From Acidimicrobiales bacterium (GTDB lineage Bacteria > Actinomycetota > Acidimicrobiia > Acidimicrobiales > RAAP-2): a stretch of 52,209 bases of DNA. The stretch's first letter is position 1; every line of letters begins with the position of its first letter. The position numbers were made by a program, and so were the translations under genes. The stretch spans positions 1-52,209 of the forward strand of contig JANYFR010000012.1 of assembly GCA_025362585.1 (NCBI GenBank). The letters run 5' to 3'. The notes beneath the pieces were generated by a model that was not told the DNA's origin, did not search any database, and saw only the letters and a list, made by a program, of their open reading frames with translations. Shown one piece after another: positions 9,695-16,952 of this stretch.

Positions 9695-9933
9695 TATGGA
9701 CAGAAGATGACCTCGCTCTCTTCTTTGTCTTCAAGTCTGTCGGTGAGCTCATCGAGCGTCACCCCGACTTTCCTGCGCCCCTACCCTTACGAATCCGTGG
9801 GCGTCGCTAGCGCTCCTGCGATGTCCTTGCTTGGGCTAACGGCCTAACTCAAGGTCCCGTCCCCGAGGACAACGAATCGGCCGTTCCCGCGTTCGACATT
9901 TCCACCATCGCCAATCTACTTCAGGAGGCTTAG
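9610..9933 (+). pseudogene. Decayed AlpA/excisionase-like helix-turn-helix gene with in-frame TAG
   Basis: One reading frame from the GTG at 9610 to the TAG at 9931 is interrupted only by a TAG at 9808-9810. The joined product contains LWTEDDLALF, then LIERHPDFPAPLPLRIRGRR, stop, RSCDVLAWANG. This is the layout of AlpA/MerR-like DNA-binding domains of excisionases, where the residue after GRR is usually Trp, so TGG to TAG is a likely change. Such proteins accompany integrases of mobile elements. The N-terminal VCAENLEA stretch also occurs in repeat copy 2. Homology is judged by eye. Confidence 0.5.
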
Positions 9934-9971
9934 CGTGCCCAGAACAAAGTCATCGCAATTGATTCAATTCT

Positions 9972-9989
9972 CTCGCACACTCGTGCGAG
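9972..9989. terminator. Possible hairpin downstream of the 260-residue Asp-box gene
   Basis: CTCGCAC-ACTC-GTGCGAG forms a perfect 7-base stem with a 4-base loop, 23 bases past the stop of the minus-strand gene ending at 10012. There is no clear U-run, so termination is uncertain. Confidence 0.35.
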
Positions 9990-10011
9990 TCGGGTTATAC
10001 CCACTCAGATT

Positions 10012-10794
10012 TCACGAGGACTTTCCCAGTGACACTGCTGTTCGAACCCACTCATGACGAGCGCTATTCAGCACATAGGTTCCATAGCTTCCTTCGGGCA
10101 GATCCCCATCGGGAAATGGACGAATACGTATGCCGATGCTTACGCTGACGGGCACGCCGCTAACGATCCAGTCACTGGCAGCGTTCAGGTACTGATACCA
10201 CTGACGTCCTCCGTCAGTGGTGACGTCGATGACCGCATTGCTGACCATCACCACAGATGTCGGCCCTTCGGAAATCACCTTCCTGACGTAATAAATGCCG
10301 CCTCCTACCCAATCAGTCGCAAGTAGTGGCCCCGCCGCTCTCCAACGGACGCCACCGTCCATGCTGCGAACTGGATACAGTCCACCATCACCATTCCGCC
10401 GCCACACGCCCCACTCGACGGTTGATTTCGTCGATCTGACATCGATCCAGCGCGACTGTGCTGATGGAAGAATCGTCCCCCAACGCAGCAATCGATCATC
10501 AACGCCAATACCGCCTTCGTACATTCCACGCCGCATCCTCAGCGTTGCTGGATACGGGGACAATTTCGCGCCCGTAAGCGACTTCGGCTGATCCTTCCCT
10601 GCGCCCGAGTTCTTTGTTGGGTCACGATTCCCAACGGTGAGGATGACCATCAATGTCGCGGCCACTACAACGATCGCCACGGCTAGGACACGAAATCGTC
10701 GACGGCGAGCTGCCGCGCGGGCCTCTCGAATTAGGAGTTCAGTTGGGTTCGACCTCACTCCAACTTCAGGCTCGCGCATCGACGTCAACGTCAT
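10012..10794 (-). CDS. Membrane-anchored Asp-box (BNR-like) protein, function unknown
   Basis: This 260-residue protein has a short cytoplasmic N-terminus with the motif NPTELLIREARAAARRRR, one membrane helix (about 37-55) and an outer domain with two Asp-box signatures, SMDGGVRW and TTDGGRQW, typical of beta-propeller BNR repeats. I recognise no enzyme active site. The N-terminal motif recurs in the truncated protein at 12521 (SAELLIKEARRAK), so the two are paralogs. The gene is divergent from the GntR gene with 47 bases between starts, so both probably share a control region. Confidence 0.65.
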   Translation of the reverse strand: MTLTSMREPEVGVRSNPTELLIREARAAARRRRFRVLAVAIVVVAATLMVILTVGNRDPTKNSGAGKDQPKSLTGAKLSPYPATLRMRRGMYEGGIGVDDRLLRWGTILPSAQSRWIDVRSTKSTVEWGVWRRNGDGGLYPVRSMDGGVRWRAAGPLLATDWVGGGIYYVRKVISEGPTSVVMVSNAVIDVTTDGGRQWYQYLNAASDWIVSGVPVSVSIGIRIRPFPDGDLPEGSYGTYVLNSARHEWVRTAVSLGKSS

Positions 10795-10823
10795 CGGACC
10801 TCTTTCTCGGTAATGTTCATGGT

Positions 10824-10838
10824 ACTATTCAGAGTAGT
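10824..10838. promoter_or_regulatory. Candidate GntR operator between the divergent Asp-box and gntR genes
   Basis: ACTATTCAGAGTAGT is an imperfect palindrome: arms ACTAnTC and GAnTAGT around a central base. It overlaps a -10-like TACTAT (10823-10828) four bases before the gntR ATG region. Autoregulation is inferred from position only. Confidence 0.4.
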
Positions 10839-10841
10839 TCT

Positions 10842-11189
10842 ATGCAAACTCTCAAAATTGACAAAGATGAGCCCGTTGCACTACATGATCAAGTGGCCGC
10901 GGAGATACGTCGTGCAATCGCAGACGGAGAGGCGGCCCAGGGCGAACGACTTCCTCCTGCGGTCGACATCGCAACGGTCCTGGGCGTGAACAAGAACACG
11001 GTGATCCGCGCGCTGCACATACTTCGCGACGAAGGACTTCTCGACTTCACAAGAGGGCGAGGTGTTCGCGTCGTCGGTACACCTCAACGTGGCGCGGTTC
11101 TGACCCGTATCGATGAACTACTCACCTTTGCGCGTACGCAGGGATACAGGCACGACGAAGTCGTCGCATTGATTCAAGCACGCACATGA
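10842..11189 (+). CDS. GntR-family regulator, YtrA-like short type
   Basis: This 115-residue protein has a winged helix-turn-helix of the GntR family (about 8-75; PVALHDQVAAEIRRAIADGE, then LPPAVDIATVLGVNKNTVIRA). Only a short helical C-terminus follows (about 80-115), without an effector domain, as in the YtrA subfamily, whose members usually control adjacent membrane or ABC transporter genes. A longer frame exists upstream, but the ATG at 10842 gives the normal family N-terminus. Neighbours are membrane-anchored Asp-box proteins on both sides. Confidence 0.82.
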   Translation: MQTLKIDKDEPVALHDQVAAEIRRAIADGEAAQGERLPPAVDIATVLGVNKNTVIRALHILRDEGLLDFTRGRGVRVVGTPQRGAVLTRIDELLTFARTQGYRHDEVVALIQART

Positions 11190-11249
11190 CGTTGCGGAGG
11201 GTGGCGCCGTGAAATCAGGATTCTGTCGGTCTCGTAGGGAAGGCTCGCT

Positions 11250-12524
11250 GTGGCTTTATTGATTGACAAGAAGGATGAGCCTTCGAGCGAACAGACCGTT
11301 GTCCTTTTCCCAGAAGCGCGCGTGGCGCAGCGTCGACGATGGTTACGACGGGGCTTGATAGTTCTTTTGGTGTGCGCCATGGTCCTTCTCCTGTCCGGCG
11401 TCATCGGAGGTATGGGTCGTCGATCAATGCCACCTCCTGCCCCGAGTTCCGCATTGACCAAGAGTTCCATCTCGGCTCTGCCAATCGGTGCCGTAATTAA
11501 CGCGTCCTCGGTCGTCGCCATTCAGATGTTTTCCGCGACGCAGGGGGTCGCCATCGCATCATTCTGGAACAAGGGCTGCACGTCGCTCCGATAGTCGTAC
11601 CTGACCACGACCGTGAACGGTGGTACGTCGTGGCGCATCACGGGCGTGCTGCCACGTGGCTCGTGGAGTCATTGTGGACAGGGAACTGGTCTCATCGCAT
11701 TCGTGTCGCCCGAAGAGGGCTACATCGAACAGACCACGCCCCGTGGCCCACTCTTCACTTCCCTCGGGGGGCGCACTTGGGTGAGTGCCGCATTCTCGGG
11801 CGAGACGACTTCGTTGACGCTGTCTCATGGTCGAGTTGTCGTCAGCGCTGCACGTTGCCCCAACCGGTCCGACCCCTGCGTCACTCGACTAGGAGTTGTT
11901 CCACTGGGATCACTGACGCCGACGAGTGACACGGTCATTCCGACTTTGTCGAATGGACTGACGAATGTTCCACCGCAGGTGCTCGCGTTCTCAGGTCGAA
12001 CTGGATTGGTTGCAGAAGGCTCAACACTCATCGCGACGTCGAACTCGGGCGCTTCGTGGCGACGAGTCACCAATCCCTGTGCTGCGAACGCACCAGGCGA
12101 GGCACAACTGACAAGCGATTCTCGTTGGTACATGCTGTGCGGTCAAGGAGTGGGGATGATGAAGGCGTATAACCGGCTCTACAAGACCGCCGACAGTGGC
12201 CGAAGGTGGACGCTCGGGGCGATTGGTTCGCCGCTGCGCAATGTCGGAGCCGGCAACATCGGACCGTACGCCGTCAATGCGTTCGGAGTGAGCGGCGACG
12301 GTCAAGAGATGTGGATCGATGGTGGCCCGGGATTCCTCGAAGTGAGCTCCGACGGAGGACGCCAATGGCAGTTCGCCGGCGCCATTGGCGCACAGACGAA
12401 TATCACGGGCCCGTACTTCGTGAGTATCGGTCACGAAGTCTGGATGCCCATCGACTTCGGCGGTCTCGTTCGAGCGACTAACTCGGCGGCTTGGAAGATT
12501 GTGAGTGAGTCCAAATTCTCGTGA
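11250..12524 (+). pseudogene. Membrane-anchored Asp-box (BNR-like) protein gene interrupted by one in-frame TAG
   Basis: The GTG at 11250, behind AGGGAAGG, opens a frame that stops at TAG 11592-11594 and continues in the same frame to TGA at 12522-12524. The joined product is about 423 residues: a cytoplasmic N-terminus, one membrane helix (about 34-54), then an outer propeller-like domain with Asp-boxes (VNGGTSW, SNSGASW, TADSGRRW, SSDGGRQW). The TAG sits just before the first Asp-box, so the two pieces clearly belong together. Either a nonsense mutation or a sequence error explains it; the downstream frame shows no other damage. It follows gntR by 60 bases. Confidence 0.7.
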
Positions 12525-12820
12525 GCTCCGACCTTCGCTCGAGAAGTCGTCCTTCTCAGGAAGTGCCGGATTCCGCCGAACTTCTCATCAAGGAAGCTCG
12601 GCGCGCCAAGAGTCTGCGTCGATTACGAAATATTGCAATCGTGTTGGTCGAGGTTGTCGTTGTCACAGTGATCTCCGTCGCTCTGACGGCTAAGAGAACG
12701 CCGTCGGAGGCGAAGCCCAGGGCGGGAGTTGCGAAGTTCGTCGATTTGATGAAGCACGCCAACGATGTCTGGTTGTCGTGGCGCGCAAAGGCCTGCTATT
12801 TTACGGCTAGGACTACCTGA
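12521..12820 (+). pseudogene. Truncated membrane-anchored protein, paralog of the 260-residue Asp-box protein
   Basis: The GTG start overlaps the stop of the preceding Asp-box gene by four bases. The first 60 residues contain SAELLIKEARRAK and a membrane helix (about 37-54), matching the N-terminal part of the protein at 10012-10794. After about residue 87 the frame enters repeat copy 2 (from about 12782) and ends in unrelated residues, so the outer domain has been lost at the repeat boundary. This supports the view that the repeat is a recombination junction. Confidence 0.6.
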
Positions 12821-13094
12821 TGTGCACACCCGAAATGGCGCGTGCAATAATCAGGCGCTGAATTTCCGAAGTCCCTTCGAAGATTGTGTAGGTATTGATG
12901 TGGCTAATAGATTTCCTGGTCAAAGCTCCCTTCCAATCTGGCAGACCCACGAATCGCGGGCAAGGACCCCTTAGGCCATGGTTCAAGTCATTTTCGCACC
13001 TTATTGCTGGGACGCAAGTGTGCGCCGAGAACCTCGAAGCAGACACTTCAAATCATGAGGAACACTACGAGAACCCTGCCGCCTCAAGACCGTC
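12782..13094. repeat. Diverged direct repeat, copy 2: acyl-CoA dehydrogenase 3' end plus about 200 shared bases
   Basis: From GCGCAAAGGCCTGC onward this copy matches the flank and 3' end of the intact dehydrogenase gene at 40958-41064, including about 30 bases past its stop. On the minus strand it encodes [20 protein letters not shown] and the ending SGVHIR-TAG. After the point corresponding to 41064 it changes to the roughly 200 bases shared with copy 1. No complete gene lies within it. Confidence 0.8.
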
Positions 13095-13207
13095 CAACGG
13101 CACTGTTCGAGCGGCCAACGGTCATGAACCCGGCATGTGATCAGTAGTGTCGTCGCAACCAATTGCGTCGTGACTTTACACTTGGCAGGGCCATCATTGT
13201 CGCGTCG

Positions 13208-13930
13208 TTATTCACAACTCTCTTTGATACAAGAGAGTTGTTCGAGGACCGCGACCGCCGGGAAGAGGAGGTTGTTCTCCTTGTACACGTGCAGGTGCGT
13301 GTCGGACTCCAACTCCGCCAGTCCGTCGTAGAAGGCGCGATAACTCCGGCAGCCGTTAGGCGGGGTTTGGTACCCGTTGGTAAAGGCGTGGATTTGCTTC
13401 AAGAGTTCACCGACTTGATCGTGTTCGAGGATCATTGCCGAGATAGGACCATCAAGTGAACCGCGGTGAATCCGCGACTCAGCCGACGACGAGGCCAACT
13501 CTCGAATCATGGGAAAGAGTACCCGCTCTTCCTTTGCGAGATGCGGAACGAACTCCGACTTGAGCTCGTGAAACACCCGGCGGACGTCGCTCAGTTCCGG
13601 ATGCGTGGCGGCGTGCTTGGTCGCAACCTTGTCCGCCAGCGCCGCGAGGCGCACTAGTTCGGTGTGCAAATAAGCGTGGTGGGTTGCTTCAATCTGGTCC
13701 ACGAGTTCGACCGGACCCATCGACGTCCACTCGGGATCGGGGCCGTTCTCGGTATCGCGTAACGCCGCGAGCAACGTCGCGGGGTCCATGCCTGCTTCCT
13801 CACAGGCCGTCTCCAACGTTCGCGAACCACCACAGCAGTAGTCCAAGCCGACCGATTCCATAACCCGCAGCGTGGCGGGATGCGCCTCCACAATCTCGGC
13901 GATCGACTGATGCAGCTCAATGACTTCCAT
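13208..13930 (-). CDS. Iron-sulfur cluster repair di-iron protein (RIC/YtfE/ScdA)
   Basis: This 240-residue protein has an N-terminal ScdA domain with the motif LDYCCGG (about 29-35). A hemerythrin-like four-helix domain follows, with expected di-iron ligands in THHAYLH, EFVPHLAKEE, LEHDQV and THLHVYKENN. RIC proteins repair iron-sulfur clusters damaged by nitric oxide or peroxide. The ATG at 13930, behind an AGAGAG box, gives the normal N-terminus; longer frames upstream add low-complexity Arg-rich sequence. It follows the YwiC-like gene by 17 bases, giving the order rrf2, ywiC-like, ric. Confidence 0.9.
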   Translation of the reverse strand: MEVIELHQSIAEIVEAHPATLRVMESVGLDYCCGGSRTLETACEEAGMDPATLLAALRDTENGPDPEWTSMGPVELVDQIEATHHAYLHTELVRLAALADKVATKHAATHPELSDVRRVFHELKSEFVPHLAKEERVLFPMIRELASSSAESRIHRGSLDGPISAMILEHDQVGELLKQIHAFTNGYQTPPNGCRSYRAFYDGLAELESDTHLHVYKENNLLFPAVAVLEQLSCIKESCE

Positions 13931-13947
13931 ATCTATCTCTCTTCTCT

Positions 13948-14841
13948 CTAGTGAAAAACGAGTACGCCGAACGTGCACGCCGCGACGACGAACATTCCCA
14001 GCGCCATCTGTCGCGTTCCCGTCACGACGGCCCGTACGACCGCTCCGCGTAACCACCGTCGCTGGATGAGCACTACGAGCACCATTGCCACGGCGCCGGC
14101 GATAAGCGCGGGGTCCAACATCGCCGCGCCCAGCGCGGCCAGTAGCGCGACGCCATCGGCGAACATGCCGAGCCGCGTCAACTGCGGTCGTGCGTGCAGA
14201 CGAGTGATCATCTCTCGCACGTGCGGAATCGACGTGACGGCCCGAGCAGCGAGGACCAACCACGTGCCTGCGGCAAGCCGCGCGGCTCCCCCATCGACTA
14301 AGACCACGGTCGCCGCGACCGAGCAGATGCCCACCGCGCCCGCGAGCTCTGGCACGAGTCGCCGACCGCGCGATCGCATCTCAAACCGGAACGCGACGAG
14401 GAAGAACGGGACCGCGACGATAGTGGGCAACCAGAACGTGCCCTGGGCCGACGCGACGGCCCCCACGATCAACGCCGCGAACACCACCAACTCGCTCGCC
14501 GCGACCCAACACGCGACGCGGGTACGTTCCAGCGAGCGACCGCGATGAAGATCGATCAGGACGAGACGTAGCGGCGTACGCGCGAGAAAGCCTACGAGAG
14601 CGACCATCGCGACGCACAGGCCCGCAACGCCCGGCGCCAACAAATAGCCCAGCAATCCCGGCTCGAGCGTGAGACCCCACCCGCCGTGCTCCTTGGGCAC
14701 CGCGACCGAACGGAGCAAGGAACGTTTTTTCGTTGTCACTTCTGGGTCGCTGGAGATCGTCACGGTGCCACGCTCGGCGCTAGTGCACGAGTTCGCGCGC
14801 CTTCGCAACGGGTGCGCGCGACGTAGTGACAACTCATTCAT
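13948..14841 (-). CDS. YwiC-like membrane protein
   Basis: This 297-residue protein has a basic N-terminus followed by the conserved start of the YwiC-like family, PKEHGGWGLTLEP (about 49-61), and eight or so membrane helices. YwiC-like proteins often lie beside nitrate/nitrite or nitric-oxide metabolism genes but their activity is not established. The ATG at 14841 overlaps the rrf2 stop as ATGA, which fixes the start. Position between an Rrf2 regulator and a RIC repair protein suggests a role in nitric-oxide or nitrosative stress. Confidence 0.78.
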   Translation of the reverse strand: MNELSLRRAHPLRRRANSCTSAERGTVTISSDPEVTTKKRSLLRSVAVPKEHGGWGLTLEPGLLGYLLAPGVAGLCVAMVALVGFLARTPLRLVLIDLHRGRSLERTRVACWVAASELVVFAALIVGAVASAQGTFWLPTIVAVPFFLVAFRFEMRSRGRRLVPELAGAVGICSVAATVVLVDGGAARLAAGTWLVLAARAVTSIPHVREMITRLHARPQLTRLGMFADGVALLAALGAAMLDPALIAGAVAMVLVVLIQRRWLRGAVVRAVVTGTRQMALGMFVVAACTFGVLVFH

Positions 14842-15248
14842 CGCTGGTTCTCCGAGATCAGTAGTGACAACCGTGTGGACGAGAGCCGCGTGAGCAGGTC
14901 CGCGCGCGCGATGGCCCACGACACGTGAAGGGCGCATCGTCCAGTTTGAGCACATGGTCGACCATCGAGGACGCACTGACCGGAGTCGGTGGGGCCCTCG
15001 ACGGCTTCGATGACCTCGAGCACGCTCACCTGTTCGGGATCGAAGGTTGCCTGGTAGCCGCCCAGGGGACCGGGCACGGACTCAACCCACCCGCGCTGGA
15101 CCAGAGCCAGCATCGCGTGAGACAAGAAACCCGGCGTCGTACCGACTAGTCGGGCCAACTCCGATGACTTAGTCCTTGCACCGCCGCTCGACAAGACAAT
15201 GAGTGCTCGTGTGGCGATATCCGATCTTCGCGTAATCTCTAATCGCAT
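14838..15248 (-). CDS. Rrf2-family regulator, NsrR-like
   Basis: This 136-residue protein has an N-terminal winged helix (about 8-60; ARLVGTTPGFLSHAMLALVQ) and the three cysteines typical of iron-sulfur-sensing Rrf2 proteins: Cys92, Cys99 and Cys105. The spacing C-x6-C-x5-C is close to that of NsrR and IscR. NsrR senses nitric oxide through its cluster, and the RIC gene two positions downstream is a common NsrR target. It is likely autoregulated; the start is leaderless and the promoter contains two TATAGT hexamers. Confidence 0.85.
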   Translation of the reverse strand: MRLEITRRSDIATRALIVLSSGGARTKSSELARLVGTTPGFLSHAMLALVQRGWVESVPGPLGGYQATFDPEQVSVLEVIEAVEGPTDSGQCVLDGRPCAQTGRCALHVSWAIARADLLTRLSSTRLSLLISENQR

Positions 15249-15262
15249 ACTATAAGACTATA
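15249..15262 (-). promoter_or_regulatory. Leaderless promoter of the rrf2 operon with tandem TATAGT
   Basis: On the minus strand TATAGT occurs twice, at 15262-15257 and 15254-15249, the second abutting the ATG. The upstream copy with N8 to the ATG fits a -10 element. The repeat may also be part of the regulator's site. Confidence 0.45.
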
Positions 15263-15828
15263 CATTCTCAGGATAATCTCACCGACCCAAGGAAACAGGC
15301 TTCTTGAGCGTTCCCGGGCTTTTGGGCGACGCTAGGAGGGATTCGCCGAGATGACGTCGGCACGAGTGAGGTGGCCCGCGAGCCGGCCTGAATGCTCCCG
15401 ACCCGGGTGGTGGCCAGCACGTCGCCTTTTTGACGGCGTTCGAGGCGATGCTCGTCGTGGTGGGAGCCAGCATCGTAATTTGACAGCGCGCGAGGGTCGT
15501 CCGACCACGAACGTCAAGGAGCGTGTGCAACGTGCGGGGCGTGCATGCGTCGCCACCAGTCTCGTCGCGAGCGCTCTTTTCGTCATGCGAACGAGAGCGC
15601 GGCGCGCGCCGTCTGTCACGTGGCACGAACGTGGACGTCGTAGGTATACGTGTTGAGGAGTCCACCAGCGGCCTTCGGTCCTGTGGCGCCCGCGCTGGGT
15701 CCCTAACGGTTAGGTCAAAATGCTCATGGTGACCCCGATCTGACCCCGGGCACGATCGAGCATCTCACTCTGCCCCGACGCTCCGGCGCATTAAGCACCA
15801 CGACGAACTTGTGCGAATGGGGCCTCGG
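15263..15828. other. Stretch without a supported gene
   Basis: About 560 bases between the rrf2 and mobA promoters. Open frames on both strands have no family character. A short plus-strand frame near 15410-15483 ends in HVAFLTAFEAMLVVVGASIV, which looks like the last membrane helix of a transporter and may be a gene remnant. No hairpin or repeat stands out. Confidence 0.4.
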
Positions 15829-15834
15829 TACCAT
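15829..15834 (+). promoter_or_regulatory. -10 element before mobA
   Basis: TACCAT is followed by six bases and the ATG at 15841. This leaderless arrangement supports 15841 over the in-frame ATG at 15811. Confidence 0.5.
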
Positions 15835-15840
15835 GGAAAC

Positions 15841-16440
15841 ATGCCGTCCCCCTCGAGCACCGTGGCAGCGATCTTGCTCAGTGGCGGCGCGAGCCAGCGC
15901 ATGGGCACCGATAAGACACAACTCGTCGTCGATGGATCGACGCTCGCCGCTCGCACCGGCGCGTTGCTCGCCCGCGTCGCCACGATCGCCATTGAAGTGG
16001 GGCCAGGGGCCTCCGGGCTGCGATCTCTCCTCGAAACGCCTCGGGGCGAAGGTCCCCTTGTGGCAGTCGCGGCGGGCTGTCGGGCACTCGACGGACTCGG
16101 CCACGCCGGCGCGACGTTGGTCGTCGCCTGTGACCTGCCATTCCTTAGCGAAGAACTACTGCGGTTAATCATCAATTGGGACTCGAAGGGATCAGTGGTG
16201 CCGGTCGTCGAGGGCCGACCTCAACCCCTCTGCGCCAAGTGGTCCGCGCACGATCTGCACCGCGCACAAGAGCTCGTGGATCACGGGATTCGCTCACTGC
16301 GCCACGTCGCGCAAGCACCCGACGCACAGTACCTGCACGAGTCCGAGTGGGGCCGCGTCGTCACGGCGCGACAGTTCAGCGACGTCGACGATGCCGAAGA
16401 TCTTCGACGACTCGGTCTCGCGCGCGACGTGCAAGATTAG
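15841..16440 (+). CDS. mobA: MobA, molybdenum cofactor guanylyltransferase
   Basis: This 199-residue nucleotidyltransferase has the N-terminal loop LSGGASQRMGTDK (13-25) that binds GTP in MobA and the later motif VVACDLPFLS. It attaches GMP to molybdopterin to form the MGD cofactor used by DMSO-reductase-type enzymes. This matches the molybdoenzyme encoded at 24.5-27 kb. It leads a plus-strand run mobA, moaE, moeA, moaD, with moaE starting 10 bases after its stop. Confidence 0.9.
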   Translation: MPSPSSTVAAILLSGGASQRMGTDKTQLVVDGSTLAARTGALLARVATIAIEVGPGASGLRSLLETPRGEGPLVAVAAGCRALDGLGHAGATLVVACDLPFLSEELLRLIINWDSKGSVVPVVEGRPQPLCAKWSAHDLHRAQELVDHGIRSLRHVAQAPDAQYLHESEWGRVVTARQFSDVDDAEDLRRLGLARDVQD

Positions 16441-16450
16441 GGTGAGGTGA

Positions 16451-16912
16451 ATGGAACCGTCGGCCCACGAGTGGATTCTCGTTTCCTCATCGCCCCTGTC
16501 CGCCGCGACCGTCACGCGGTCGGCGACGCGCGCGGATTGTGGCGCGGTCGTGACGTTTTGCGGAACCGCAGGCAACAACTCCGCTGACCACGACATGGTC
16601 GAGGCGATGGATAACGAAACGCACGTCCCGCTGGCGGAACACCGAATCGGCGAGATCATCGCCGCCACTCGTACCCGCTGGCCCGAACTCGGGGCCGTCG
16701 CGGTCCATCACCGTGTCGGACACGTCGCGCTCACTGAGACGGCGAGCGTCCTCGGCGTTTCCGCGCCGCACCGAGACGGGGCCTTTGATGCGGCGCGCTT
16801 CTGTATCGGTACGCTAAAGAAATCCGTCCCGATGTGGAAACATGAGCTCTGGGCAGACGCCGCGACGTGGAGCGGCGACACCCAGGACATTTCCGTTGTG
16901 CCAAAGACGTGA
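16451..16912 (+). CDS. moaE: MoaE, molybdopterin synthase catalytic subunit
   Basis: This 153-residue protein matches MoaE: VTFCGTAGNNSADHDM (35-50), VHHRVGHVALTE (86-97) and the active-site lysine region TLKKSVPMWKHE (Lys123/124 and Lys130). MoaE takes sulfur from MoaD thiocarboxylate to build the dithiolene of molybdopterin. A GGTGAGG box precedes the ATG. The partner moaD lies after moeA but carries a frameshift, so activity would need another MoaD if the shift is real. Confidence 0.92.
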   Translation: MEPSAHEWILVSSSPLSAATVTRSATRADCGAVVTFCGTAGNNSADHDMVEAMDNETHVPLAEHRIGEIIAATRTRWPELGAVAVHHRVGHVALTETASVLGVSAPHRDGAFDAARFCIGTLKKSVPMWKHELWADAATWSGDTQDISVVPKT

Positions 16913-16952
16913 CGAGGATCTCGCGCGTGCGAACCGAGATCGGCGGCTACTT

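Noticed and set aside
12972-13001. GGTTCAAGTC-like stretch in the repeats as a tRNA 3' end
   Set aside because: The flanking bases do not form a T-stem or acceptor stem, and no anticodon arm precedes it.
15279-15665. Minus-strand frame of 128 codons between rrf2 and mobA
   Set aside because: Low-complexity Arg/Ser/Pro composition, no start signal and no recognisable domain.
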